Source: Corynebacterium flavescens (GTDB lineage: Bacteria; Actinomycetota; Actinomycetes; Mycobacteriales; Mycobacteriaceae). Taken from it: a stretch of DNA of 64,000 nucleotides. The DNA lies in NCBI RefSeq assembly GCF_008693105.1, contig NZ_VXKK01000037.1:1-64000 (forward strand), in the 5' to 3' direction. The first letter of the stretch is position 1. Each line of letters opens with the position of its first letter. Under the pieces are notes generated by a model. The model ran no database searches and had not been told where the DNA came from. It worked only from the letters and a program-made list of their open reading frames with translations. The translations under genes and the position numbers were made by a program. Below are positions 37,815 through 45,910 of the stretch, piece by piece.

Positions 37815-39815
37815 TCAGTCGCGGATCTGCTCCCGGTGGCGCCAGCGGGACAGGTATGGGTGAGCATTGACGTGCTGCTTCTGCATGGCGTTCCACTCCC
37901 TAATCTTGTTTCTGGCAAGCAGTCGGTCGTGTGGGGTTAGGGCCACGGCTTCGCGTTTACGCCACCTGCGGATAGTGCGCTCGATGGAACGCTGGCGCTG
38001 TGATGCCTCATACTGGGCTTCGTTCTGCTCCTCCGAGACGGTGGGATGCGTGGGCTTCTTATCCCCCGCGGTGTAGGCCGTGTCACGGTGTCTACAATTG
38101 TGGACTAGAATGCCACTAAGCGCATAGAAACCTAGTTCGGTCTGGAAGTCATACGCATGCCCCCTAAATTCGATTTTCTCGACACTAACCACCTGATCCG
38201 CCTCCACAACGCCGGGCACAGCTGCACAGACATCGGCAGGATGTTCGGAGTCTCCCGCTCTACGATAGGGAAGCGCCTCCGAGCAGCCGGAGTACCGCCC
38301 ATCAAGCCCCAACGAAATATCGACACCGAGGAAGTTATCTCCCTCTACGAGAGTGGGCTCTCCTGCCAGGAAATCGGCCCCATGCTCGGGGCGAGCGACG
38401 CCACCATTCGCCGCCGACTCACCAAGGCGGGCATCACCATTAGGCAAGGCCCCTCCTATAGGCGCGGCAACTCCATGGAGCACCGATTGCAAACCGCCCT
38501 CACTAACTGTTTCGCCCCAACCCATATCGGGCCAAACGAAACGCACTTCGCCGGTCTCCTTGACGATCTTGGCGTCCGGTATCGGCAGCAAACCGTCATC
38601 GGGCACTACAACGTGGACTTCACCCTGGAGGAATTGCCTGTCGTCATTGAAGTCGTATCCGGCGGTGGGGATGCTAACTCGCGTGCCATTAAGTTCGAGC
38701 GAAGCAAACTCGTTCTCAACAGTGGCTGGCACCTCTTTGAGCTTCGCCTCACCAGCGATAAAGGATGCCGACCCCTCACCCTTGACGGTGCTGAAAAGAT
38801 AATCGCCGACGCTAATACTCTCGGCAGTACGCCACCCGCTACTGGTAAGTATCGGGTGTTCAGGGGAGACGGTCGCCGTGTTTCCCTGCGCGGTGCGAAT
38901 CGTGAACGCTGGGCCGCGATAGGTGCCCTTTGATGCCCCTACTGTCCCGGCAAACGTATCGATGGATTGGTATCCGCCAAGAATTGCGTTCGGGTGGTGG
39001 TATCCCTTGCTAATTGCGCCTCGTAGGGTGTCTTTCACTGTCACAGTGACGTTATCGCCCGTGGCTGGGTCTACCAACTCCCTCACACCAGCAGAACCAG
39101 AGATCGCCAAAAGCTGATTCTGAAACGGAAAACACTGCGGGGCTGATGCCGGGTGCCATGATGCGCGAACCAACTCCACCCCGGCCTGCTCATAGCCCGC
39201 CAAATGCCCCTCCTGTGAGGCCTGATTACGCATCGTCCGGATCGCCATATCCGCGTAGGTGTCCATCCCCCACCGGCGCCCGGCACGGTCGGTGAAGCTC
39301 GTGATCCCCCGGTCGGCAAACTTATTTAGCGCGCTGCGCATAGCCACACGTTGATCCACCCCGGCGACCGTGGCGGCCTGAACCGTCGAGGAGATGATCC
39401 TGCGGTAGGCATCATCCACAGTGCGCATCACCTGCAACCGTTGGGACATCAAAGTGGCGGCACCCCCGGCGCCCATGGCCTGAACCACACCAACGGTCGA
39501 TGCTGATGCTACTGCCGGGGCGGTATAGCCCACCTCCTTGAACACGGACATCACTGCCGCCTCGTATTCGTCCTTAGCCAGGCGTAGCAGCATGTCCTGC
39601 GACGTGATCCCCAGGCGCTCTAGTACCGCGCTAGTGCGCTCACGCAGTTTCCGCACCGCTGCGGCCCGCACCTCAAGCCGATCCACATCATCCCACAGGG
39701 AAAGTTTCACGGCCTTAGCAAGCTCACGCATCAGCAGGATCTCCGCCTCCTGCCACAATTGCAGCAGTCGGGCTGCTTGCCGTTCCTCACTCGTCGCCAC
39801 GGGCCGGATCCTCAT
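37815..39815 (-). CDS. MuF/SPP1 gp7-like minor head protein interrupted by an intein
   Basis: 666 codons. Residues 1-276 and 574-666 are the host protein (369 residues), a minor capsid protein whose signature KGYHHPN-CRHRDTAY is split by the intein between Asn276 and Cys574. Such proteins bind the portal and enter the head during assembly. The intein (residues 277-573) is described separately. The gene begins inside the portal gene (29-nt overlap), and its 3' end runs into GCGGTCA, a motif seen at several gene boundaries here. The whole reading frame is open, so splicing can occur after translation. Confidence 0.9.
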   Translation of the reverse strand: MRIRPVATSEERQAARLLQLWQEAEILLMRELAKAVKLSLWDDVDRLEVRAAAVRKLRERTSAVLERLGITSQDMLLRLAKDEYEAAVMSVFKEVGYTAPAVASASTVGVVQAMGAGGAATLMSQRLQVMRTVDDAYRRIISSTVQAATVAGVDQRVAMRSALNKFADRGITSFTDRAGRRWGMDTYADMAIRTMRNQASQEGHLAGYEQAGVELVRASWHPASAPQCFPFQNQLLAISGSAGVRELVDPATGDNVTVTVKDTLRGAISKGYHHPNAILGGYQSIDTFAGTVGASKGTYRGPAFTIRTAQGNTATVSPEHPILTSSGWRTAESISVGDYLFSTVKGEGSASFIAGEAKLKEVPATVENEFASLELNGTRVSIPTAGYDFNDDRQFLQGEVHVVVPDDGLLPIPDAKIVKETGEVRFVWPDMGWGETVSEGGLQSVLHGVAAPIGGALPNGDARLGESAANGGVARPEHGADFLAGEPTLVEGDNFLGVDISLGLDGRYSGCSEALPYRRAGDSEHPADVCAAVPGVVEADQVVSVEKIEFRGHAYDFQTELGFYALSGILVHNCRHRDTAYTAGDKKPTHPTVSEEQNEAQYEASQRQRSIERTIRRWRKREAVALTPHDRLLARNKIREWNAMQKQHVNAHPYLSRWRHREQIRD
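38097..38987 (-). other. Intein in the MuF gene, starting with alanine
   Basis: 297 codons. Hint block B is TVSPEHPILTSSGWRTA (His44 of the intein) followed by VGD; block F is GHAYDFQTELGFYALSG and block G is ILVHN, before extein Cys+1. Position 1 is Ala (AILGG), so the usual N-terminal Cys/Ser nucleophile is missing, as in class 2 inteins that attack directly with Cys+1. The class 3 cysteine in block F is also absent (Asp there). The 200 residues between blocks B and F show no LAGLIDADG or HNH motif; that stretch is the antisense of the endonuclease gene at 38157-38933. Confidence 0.88.
38157..38933 (+). CDS. Vsr/DUF559-like homing endonuclease encoded antisense inside the intein
   Basis: 258 residues on the strand opposite the MuF gene. 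Two homeodomain-like helix-turn-helix units (about 10-45 and 55-93, each with a LxxxGxSxxxIGxxxGxS pattern) precede a nuclease domain (about 105-200). That domain has NETHFAGLLDDLGVRYR (Glu128), YNVDF (Asp154) and VVIEV (Glu165), then SGWHLFEL, as in Vsr/DUF559-type nucleases. GGAAG lies 8 nt before the ATG. Codon boundaries coincide exactly with those of the intein frame, so each codon faces one intein codon. Its last 43 residues lie opposite intein block B; its ATG faces intein His277. Confidence 0.83.
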   Translation: MPPKFDFLDTNHLIRLHNAGHSCTDIGRMFGVSRSTIGKRLRAAGVPPIKPQRNIDTEEVISLYESGLSCQEIGPMLGASDATIRRRLTKAGITIRQGPSYRRGNSMEHRLQTALTNCFAPTHIGPNETHFAGLLDDLGVRYRQQTVIGHYNVDFTLEELPVVIEVVSGGGDANSRAIKFERSKLVLNSGWHLFELRLTSDKGCRPLTLDGAEKIIADANTLGSTPPATGKYRVFRGDGRRVSLRGANRERWAAIGAL

Positions 39816-41364
39816 CTAGGCCAATGCCAGCAAACGGGTCGGCGGGGGCTTCTTCCCTGCGCTCCTGCTTGATCTGCTCCACCTCGTGGGTGATCTCCTC
39901 CGGTGTCCACTCCGGATGCAGCTTAGCCACGGCACGAACTAGCGAAGAAAGACCATTAGCATACACAGATGAGACGTTAGCGGCGATCTCCTCCTCCGAT
40001 ACCTCAATCTGATCTGGCAGCGACACAATCACCGGATGCTGCGGCGCCTGGTAACCATTCAGGTCAGCATCCATCTGCAACCACGCTGTGAGCAATGACG
40101 ACAGATGTGCGCGCTCATGCCTGCCTTTCGTCTCCGCCGTCGAACGGGTGCGCTTCGTACGGGCCTTAGTCTCCGTCGCTGTCATCTGCCCCGAGGCCTG
40201 CGGATCCATATCCACCGTGAATGGGGAGAGCCCGAGGGCGGAGACGGCCTTGCGGGTGGAGGCGTCCACTAATTGCAGGTATTCTGCGACGCGCATTTCA
40301 AATTGGATCTGTTCAAACGTGGCCTTGCCGTCCGGGTCGAGGCCGGGGGCTGCGGGGTAAATATCTCGGAACCAATCAAAATATGACCCCTTGCCTGGGC
40401 CCTCCGAATCGAGTAATGATTCATCAATGAACAATCGTCCTCGGGCTGCCTCTACCTCGTGCTGTAGCTGCGACCAGTTGTGATCAATGTTCTCAAACAA
40501 GGTGCCGCCGCGGGACACATCCGAGACGGAGTAGTAGCGAAGTAGTGGTTGGTGGCGCCACTCCTGCCGGGGTCGGCCGTTGGAAAGCATGTTGGCGGTG
40601 ATGCCCTCCGCGCCAGTAAGGATCGTTGTGCCCTCCACTAGCCCGTCTAGCTCCGCGATGTGCTCGGCCTTTGGGTGCTCGGTGAACGGCACGGGCATTC
40701 CAATATTGTCCTCCGTGCCCTTGTACAGGCCGTATTCAATCTGCCCCGGTGTGTGGCGCTGCAAGAGTCGGTAAACGTCCTTGCCTTTATCGGCAGGGAA
40801 CACATCCCAGAATGTGACTGCGGACTGCCGCCCGTTCTCAAACTCGGCCATTCCCCCATCGGCGTCTACCCATTCGATCCACGGGTCGGGCTGCACGGCT
40901 TGATTCCACACGACGCGCCCATACACCCAGCCCAACGATCCGGCACGGTACACGGCTGTCCACCAGTCGCTAGAAAAAGAATCAGACGATACAAGCCGGT
41001 CTAACGCTTCTGCTGCCTTGGCGTTGCCGGCGTCCTTAGGGTCGAGTGCTGCCGATGGCGGCTTACCCGCCATGAAATCAGCAAGGGCCGTGGTTAGCTG
41101 CTCCGCGATAGGTAGATGGTGGGTGACTAGGTGTGAGGTCGGCCGTTCAGATTGGGGTTTGCCCAGAACAAAGCGGGAAGCTGTGCCGACTAGGCCGCCG
41201 TTGAGTTGTGAACGGTGTTGGTACGGGGCCTTGTTCTGGCGGGCGCGGCGTTCGTTGATCACGTCGAGGCGTCCGGAGAGTTGGGCGTCGTCCTGGCGGA
41301 TCGTTTCGAATGCGGGGGCGTAGTCCCGTGGCGGCCATTCCGTGTTGGGTGCTGGCATTGGCAT
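39787..41364 (-). CDS. Portal protein (SPP1 gp6-like)
   Basis: 525 residues. Typical blocks: LVGTASRFVLGKPQSE, the central AGSLGWVYGRVVWNQ, the clip and stem region WFRDIYPAAPG ... FEQIQFEMRVAEY, and the C-terminal crown. The portal forms the DNA entry ring and binds terminase and MuF. Between this gene and the tRNA genes (41365-41644) no convincing gene is present; a GCGGTCAG motif stands at 41431. Confidence 0.92.
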   Translation of the reverse strand: MPMPAPNTEWPPRDYAPAFETIRQDDAQLSGRLDVINERRARQNKAPYQHRSQLNGGLVGTASRFVLGKPQSERPTSHLVTHHLPIAEQLTTALADFMAGKPPSAALDPKDAGNAKAAEALDRLVSSDSFSSDWWTAVYRAGSLGWVYGRVVWNQAVQPDPWIEWVDADGGMAEFENGRQSAVTFWDVFPADKGKDVYRLLQRHTPGQIEYGLYKGTEDNIGMPVPFTEHPKAEHIAELDGLVEGTTILTGAEGITANMLSNGRPRQEWRHQPLLRYYSVSDVSRGGTLFENIDHNWSQLQHEVEAARGRLFIDESLLDSEGPGKGSYFDWFRDIYPAAPGLDPDGKATFEQIQFEMRVAEYLQLVDASTRKAVSALGLSPFTVDMDPQASGQMTATETKARTKRTRSTAETKGRHERAHLSSLLTAWLQMDADLNGYQAPQHPVIVSLPDQIEVSEEEIAANVSSVYANGLSSLVRAVAKLHPEWTPEEITHEVEQIKQERREEAPADPFAGIGLDEDPARGDE

Positions 41365-41644
41365 GCTATCTATTCTCCCTGCGGCTGATGATTCTGGTTA
41401 TCAACCAGCAGGTTTACAGCTTCGGGGCGAGCGGTCAGCCAGACATCCCTATACGCTCCAACTACTCCGGGCGGGTCTTGTTATCAGGCCCGTAAATATC
41501 GGTGTGCAACAAACCTACCGGAATACCGCGGGGTTTCACTGTTTGCTTCCCGGCAGACCACCCGACAGTTTGCGGCCCCCTCGGTTGGTTGGATATTTCC
41601 AGCAGCAGAACCATCCGGGCCATCGAGGTTATGAGGGGGCCTTG

Positions 41645-41717
41645 TGCACCTCGCAGGATTCGAACCTGCACTGAACGGAACCTAAATCCGTTGCCTCTGC
41701 CGTTGGGCTAGAGGTGC
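41645..41717 (-). tRNA. Phage tRNA with UAG anticodon (Leu by anticodon), short variable loop
   Basis: 73 nt. Acceptor GCACCTC/GAGGTGC with discriminator A, anticodon stem ACGGA/TCCGT with loop TTTAGGT (anticodon TAG, reads CUA), T arm GCAGG/CCTGC. The variable region has only about 5 nt, whereas bacterial tRNA-Leu normally has a long variable arm. Charging specificity is therefore open. Confidence 0.85.
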
Positions 41718-41772
41718 TTCGGTAGTTTCCCCAGCGCCTTGCCGCGTGTTTCCACTACTCCACCGGAGAGCG

Positions 41773-41784
41773 TGACTTAAGTCA
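41773..41784. promoter_or_regulatory. Perfect 12-bp palindrome TGACTTAAGTCA
   Basis: It lies in the tRNA cluster between two tRNA genes, flanked by CACCGG on one side and GGCCACCGG on the other. It could be an operator or restriction-like site; no function can be assigned. Confidence 0.3.
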
Positions 41785-41860
41785 GAGGCCACCGGTTTGG
41801 CTCCCCGGGGAGGCTCTAGAAACCCAACTTCCAACATTGGTGGCCCGGATCGTCACCCTG

Positions 41861-41934
41861 CACGAGCGGTAGGAGTCGAACCTACATCTAACGGTTTTGG
41901 AGACCGCCGCTTTAACCATTTAAGCTACGCCCAT
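41861..41934 (-). tRNA. Phage tRNA-Trp(CCA)
   Basis: 74 nt. Acceptor ATGGGCG/CGCTCGT (two wobble pairs), D arm, anticodon stem GCGGT/ACCGT with loop CTCCAAA (anticodon CCA), T arm GTAGG/CCTAC, discriminator G. The weak acceptor pairing is unlike a host tRNA, consistent with a phage copy. Confidence 0.85.
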
Positions 41935-42242
41935 CGACACCCGCGTTTTACGCCCGCAGGTGACGGCGTGCAGTCGAGAGGCGACGGGGATTAACCCGGA
42001 GGCGCATATCACCGCCCGGCACCTACCATCTATAGCTGGCGGTTTGCCGTTTTGTGCATGTCGCCCTCCGCTACATGCCCGTCCCAGGTTACGCCGGGAG
42101 CAACGCCCCTAAGCACCGGGGAGGTGGCGCGTTACCGGCCCCATGGTTAGCGGGAACCGGTACGGCTGTGTAGCAAGAACAAAGGATTCTAGACGGGAAC
42201 CACCCCGCTTACTCCCATTCGGGAACCCAGATCTTTACCACG
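41935..42242. other. GC-rich non-coding stretch in the tRNA cluster
   Basis: 308 bp without a gene. Several dyads occur (for example GCATGT/ACATGC around 42,055-42,080) and may be remains of further tRNA genes. No complete cloverleaf could be drawn by eye. Confidence 0.4.
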
Positions 42243-42301
42243 TGCTTCGTGCGGGACTCGAACCCGCGACCCATCGGCTCTACCAACTGAGCTAACGAAG
42301 C
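42243..42301 (-). tRNA. tRNA-like gene lacking an anticodon arm
   Basis: 59 nt. Acceptor GCTTCGT/ACGAAGC is perfect with discriminator A. The D arm GCTCAGTTGGTAGAGC and T arm GCGGG-TTCGAGT-CCCGC are textbook. Between the D stem and a normal GGGTC variable loop only CGAT remains, where base 26 and a 17-nt anticodon arm are expected. Acceptor, D and T helices are intact, so RNase P and CCA addition could still act. It cannot read codons in the normal way. Confidence 0.7.
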
Positions 42302-42327
42302 GACCATACCCCTTGAAAGGAACACTA

Positions 42328-42358
42328 TTGGCCGACACCCACCACAAGCATCGGCCAA
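42328..42358. promoter_or_regulatory. Inverted repeat upstream of the tRNA/portal genes
   Basis: TTGGCCGA (42328-42335) and TCGGCCAA (42351-42358) form a perfect 8-bp stem. It lies in the 247-bp gap between terminase and the tRNA genes. GTAG/CTAC and GTAC repeats follow at 42362-42390. A late promoter or terminator is possible; neither is clear. Confidence 0.4.
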
Positions 42359-42548
42359 CAAGTAGTAGTGTACTACACCCTGTACCAGTACAAGATTTTG
42401 GTGTGAGGCGCAGCGCCCGTCTACCCGCAGAGACTTCAGGAATGCAGGAGCACCAAATACTGGTGCAGGACGCTTTGCCAGGAGCATCATCACAAACCTG
42501 TCGGCTTAACGCCTCACCCGGGAAAGTATGCGCGGCATAGTGTGGCGG

Positions 42549-43793
42549 TCAGGCAGCCAGACGAGCCGCCTCAACATGCTTACCCCACAGGCGGCGGGAG
42601 GAGAACACCGCATAGCGCAAAGCGTCACAGTGATCGTCATCTTCTTTCACGGGGGCATCCTTACCCCGCTCGGTGGCCTTCGCATCCCACCGGTAGCCCG
42701 GGATCTCATCAATCAGCCGGGGGCATTCGCGGGCGATAGTCAGCATGCCGCCAGTCAGGAGGGACTCAACTGTGCGGATACCGTCCACAACACTGTTTGC
42801 TGCTTTGACGGTGTGGATACGCCGGCGGCGGAGCTCCTCATGGAATGATGCGGCGGCAGGATCGATGTAGAGGGCCTTGGGTCGGTTGGGGAGCTCGTCT
42901 AGCCACGCCTGTAAACTATCAGCCAACTCCATGTCGGTTAGGCGTGTACGCCCACCCAGCCCGGTGGTTTGCGGCGACCATTCATGAGTGATCTGCAGCC
43001 TATCCCCCACTACCGACAAGGCATACCCGGCACTGGGGTGATTCGTGCCGTAGTCCACACCCACAGCCAGGACAGTGCCCTCGTCCCTAGGGGTGACCAT
43101 CACATCCTCATCCCACGATTCATACACAGCGCCTTCTGCCGCAGCCCACTGGCCTTGGATCATGCGACGGAAAAACACCCCAGAATATGATGCGCGGGTG
43201 CGGGCACGGTAGGCATCCGTCAACCCCGGATTGTCCTCCATCGTGAACAAGCGCGAGTAGGTATCCGTAGCTACTGGATCGTCAATGAACCGGCGTTTCA
43301 GCCAATGCGCCGGGGTCGCAGGGTTAGTAGTCGCCATCACCCTCGGCGGGCGAGGATTACCAACGGCACGCATACGCGACCAGATCATATCCCACACCGA
43401 CTCCGGGCATAAGGTGAGCTCATCGTAGAAAACCAGCTGATACGTGCCACCACGAATACGCCCCTCGGCCCCAACATCATTCACCCCGACTATGAGCACA
43501 TCACGCCCGAAGATTTTAGCCACAGGCTGGCGGCGACGGTAGGAGATGAACGGGGCGGCGGTAGCAAAGATAGGCATCGTGAGTAGCGGCTCAAACACAT
43601 TCTGATAGATAGTGTCGAGGCTTTTGCCCATGATGACAATGCTGCCCGATGGGCCGGCCTTCTTAATCTCCCCCAGCATCATGAGAAGCCACGCGATTGT
43701 CTTGCCCGACGATACCGACCCATACCAGACATTTAACGACTGGGTAGAGTACCGTATCGCCTCAATCTGCCCAGGGGAAAGCCTAAACGCCAC
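42549..43793 (-). CDS. terL: Terminase large subunit
   Basis: 414 residues from a GTG that overlaps the small-subunit stop by 11 nt. The ATPase domain has Walker A GSVSSGKT and Walker B LVFYDELTL, with the coupling motif TTNPATPAHW. The nuclease domain has VGVDYGTNHPS and the C-terminal acidic DDDHCDALRY. It packages DNA into the prohead using ATP. Confidence 0.93.
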   Translation of the reverse strand: MAFRLSPGQIEAIRYSTQSLNVWYGSVSSGKTIAWLLMMLGEIKKAGPSGSIVIMGKSLDTIYQNVFEPLLTMPIFATAAPFISYRRRQPVAKIFGRDVLIVGVNDVGAEGRIRGGTYQLVFYDELTLCPESVWDMIWSRMRAVGNPRPPRVMATTNPATPAHWLKRRFIDDPVATDTYSRLFTMEDNPGLTDAYRARTRASYSGVFFRRMIQGQWAAAEGAVYESWDEDVMVTPRDEGTVLAVGVDYGTNHPSAGYALSVVGDRLQITHEWSPQTTGLGGRTRLTDMELADSLQAWLDELPNRPKALYIDPAAASFHEELRRRRIHTVKAANSVVDGIRTVESLLTGGMLTIARECPRLIDEIPGYRWDAKATERGKDAPVKEDDDHCDALRYAVFSSRRLWGKHVEAARLAA

Positions 43794-44190
43794 TATCCGC
43801 AACCTCGCGCTGAATGCTATCCAGCAAACCGGCGAAGTCCTCACCACCAGAAACTTCCACATCCATCTTGATAGCCCCGTTCACTCCCCACAGCTCCGCG
43901 ATCTGCTTACAAATATCCGCGGAGAGTTTCACGGCCTTCAGGTCGCCCTTCATGGCCTTATTCCAGCACACCATGTGGAGTTTGTTTAGGCGGCGGTCGA
44001 GCTTCTGGAATACTTGCCGGGCCTGCTCAGGCCTAGTCTCATCCATGGCCTTCTCGTAGTCAGTGCGGACAGACTGATACGACACGCCGAGCTGTTTAGC
44101 GATCTGCTCAAACGTGGCCCCACCATCGTGCAAGGCCACGACTTTGTTGGCGCGTTCGCGGCGCTTCGGGGTCATTCCTCTGGCAGTCAT
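43783..44190 (-). CDS. terS: Terminase small subunit
   Basis: 135 residues. An N-terminal helix-turn-helix (ATFEQIAKQLGVSYQSVRTDYEKA, about 26-50) that recognises phage DNA, then a helical oligomerisation region. AAGGAG precedes the ATG, which begins just after the stop of the previous gene. Confidence 0.85.
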   Translation of the reverse strand: MTARGMTPKRRERANKVVALHDGGATFEQIAKQLGVSYQSVRTDYEKAMDETRPEQARQVFQKLDRRLNKLHMVCWNKAMKGDLKAVKLSADICKQIAELWGVNGAIKMDVEVSGGEDFAGLLDSIQREVADSGV

Positions 44191-44191
44191 T

Positions 44192-44668
44192 TTAGTTCTC
44201 CTTGTGCTCGGTTTTGTCAGTGGTCTGTGGCATCACGTGACCTATGCGGTGGGTGTATGCCCATGTGATTGATCCATCGTCGAGGTGTAGTGGTGTTGTT
44301 TCTGGGTGGCATGGGCAGGTGCCGTCGTCGGCTACGATGTGTCCGGAGTCGGCGGGGTAGATGTGGAAGATTTCGCAGCCGGGGGTTCTCCATGCGCATT
44401 CCCAGTCGATACCATCATCATCTTCTTCTTCGTCCTCTTGTGGGTCTGCTAGGTAGTCGTATACTTCTTCTAGGAGTTCGTCGGGGTCGAGGGGCTCGTC
44501 CTCCTCGTCGTTTTCTTCCTCGGGTGTGTAGGTGGGGGCGCTATCCCATTCAGCACCCAGTACTTCTAGCGTTTCGATGGTGGGTTCATGGCGCCGGTTC
44601 CACCACTGCGCGGCTAGTAGGGTGTTGATGCCTAGGCTGAAGCCGAGGGCGAACAGTATGTGCTTCAT
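44192..44668 (-). CDS. Acidic membrane-anchored hypothetical protein
   Basis: 158 residues from the ATG after AGGAGG. One N-terminal hydrophobic helix (ILFALGFSLGINTLLAA) is followed by a highly acidic middle (EEENDEEDEPLDPDELLEE) and a C-terminal part with several Cys and His residues (CEIFHIYPADSGH ... CPCHPE). Its stop lies 1 nt before terS. Function unknown. Confidence 0.65.
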   Translation of the reverse strand: MKHILFALGFSLGINTLLAAQWWNRRHEPTIETLEVLGAEWDSAPTYTPEEENDEEDEPLDPDELLEEVYDYLADPQEDEEEDDDGIDWECAWRTPGCEIFHIYPADSGHIVADDGTCPCHPETTPLHLDDGSITWAYTHRIGHVMPQTTDKTEHKEN

Positions 44669-44985
44669 GCTGCCTCCTGGTGGTTCTTTGGGGTGGTTCC
44701 TTGCCATACTCGTTGTAGGCCACTGTGGCGGGACTTTTGGCGGCTGTTTCTAACCCCAACCATTTTGATTAGCCCGCGGCCGGCCCACACGCTAAATAGG
44801 CTTCCCCAGGCGTTGGGGTGGTGGGGTGTGATGTGGTCGGGTATGAGGGCTCGCACATCGTCGTTGGTGAAGGGGCGCCCGGTGTTGGCTAGGGTGGCTA
44901 TTGCCCGGTCGGCGTGTGGTGTCCACTCCCCCGTGGGTGTGGTGGCCTTGTAGTAGGGGGCCTGGATGAGCTCTAACTGTTCCAT
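44665..44985 (-). CDS. Winged-helix-like phage protein
   Basis: 106 residues. The core TPHADRAIATLANTGRPFTN, followed by a two-helix plus wing pattern (PNAWGSLFSVWAGRGLIKMVG) and a basic tail, matches a family recalled from many actinophages. Probably binds DNA. Overlaps the next gene by 4 nt. Confidence 0.65.
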   Translation of the reverse strand: MEQLELIQAPYYKATTPTGEWTPHADRAIATLANTGRPFTNDDVRALIPDHITPHHPNAWGSLFSVWAGRGLIKMVGVRNSRQKSRHSGLQRVWQGTTPKNHQEAA

Positions 44986-45002
44986 GCCCCGCAGTGTGCG
45001 GT

Positions 45003-45200
45003 TTATTGCTCCGCGGTCGGCTGCTCACCAAAGCTAACCGATAGCCACACGCCGGAAGCATAAATAGCGACGGTGGAGTTCCTGGCAGTGTAAAGGTACA
45101 GATTACCAACCCCGTCTATATCCGCGTGTGTTGCCTCTTTGTGCTTGTTCTCGAAGGTGAAGCCTTCTTGGCCGTTTGATTTTACGATTGCGAACTTCAT
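45003..45200 (-). CDS. Small hypothetical protein
   Basis: 65 residues, mostly beta strands (MKFAIVKSNGQEGFTFENKH). AGAAAGAAGAA lies before the ATG, related to the early-gene ribosome site but without the leader hairpin. Function unknown. Confidence 0.6.
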   Translation of the reverse strand: MKFAIVKSNGQEGFTFENKHKEATHADIDGVGNLYLYTARNSTVAIYASGVWLSVSFGEQPTAEQ

Positions 45201-45226
45201 GTGATTCTTCTTTCTGTGTTTGGTTT

Positions 45227-45907
45227 CTAGTTGCCGGTCATGAACACGACTGGGGAGGTGACGCTAGTTTCTGCGGCTGGGGTTTCTTCCCCCGCCCCGT
45301 GGTCGAGGAGGTATTCTAGAGCTTCTTCTGGGCTGTCGAACTGGTTGGCATGATTCAGCCATTGGGATGCTAGGTGTGGGGGAAGCTGCAGACTGACGTG
45401 GATGAAATCGTCGTAGGGTGATTCTGTGGGCTCCTCGGCGGGGATCTCCTCCTCCTGCATGCCGGCGAGGAGGTCTGCTAGTTCCCCGTCGGTGAAGCCC
45501 GTGCCGTCGAGGTCTGGGAGCCAATCTAATAGGTCTGTTAGGGCCTCGTCGTTGTAGGTGGAACCATCCGAGGTTTTGTTGTCTACTAGGACGAGGCGGG
45601 CGGCTTCTTCCTCCCCCACGTCGATGACGTAGCAAGGAACCATGAGGTGGAGTGCAGTCTCGCCTGCTTCTTGTGCTTCACGGTTCAGCTCCCGCATGGC
45701 TGTGAGTGTGTGCGACCCCGCTAGTACTTCCCACTCGGAGCTGGTCTGCGACCCCACATTAACCAGCAACGGCTTGTACAGACCATGCGCCCGCAGGCTG
45801 TCCTTCAACGCCGGGATATTGCCCTTGCGGGCATTACGCCCGTACTCCCGTAGCTGCTCTATCGGTAGGAGCTCCAACGCCCCATCGTGTGTGCTCATAG
45901 GTGCCAT
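45227..45907 (-). CDS. ParB/Srx-fold nuclease-like protein
   Basis: 226 residues. N-terminal ParB-like domain (about 10-110) with LPIEQLREYGRNARKG, the LKDSLRAHGLYKPLLVN stretch and the AGSHTLTAMRELNRE loop. The rest is acidic. It closely resembles the N-terminal domain of the next gene upstream, so the two probably arose by duplication. It may help the methyltransferase bind DNA or nick DNA. Confidence 0.8.
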   Translation of the reverse strand: MAPMSTHDGALELLPIEQLREYGRNARKGNIPALKDSLRAHGLYKPLLVNVGSQTSSEWEVLAGSHTLTAMRELNREAQEAGETALHLMVPCYVIDVGEEEAARLVLVDNKTSDGSTYNDEALTDLLDWLPDLDGTGFTDGELADLLAGMQEEEIPAEEPTESPYDDFIHVSLQLPPHLASQWLNHANQFDSPEEALEYLLDHGAGEETPAAETSVTSPVVFMTGN

Positions 45908-45910
45908 GCT

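Noticed and set aside
41462..41623. 53-codon minus-strand frame between portal and tRNA genes
   Set aside because: No ribosome site before its ATG and unconvincing composition; could not be supported as a gene.
42209..42493. 94-codon minus-strand frame over the armless tRNA
   Set aside because: It runs through the tRNA-like gene and two inverted repeats; spurious.
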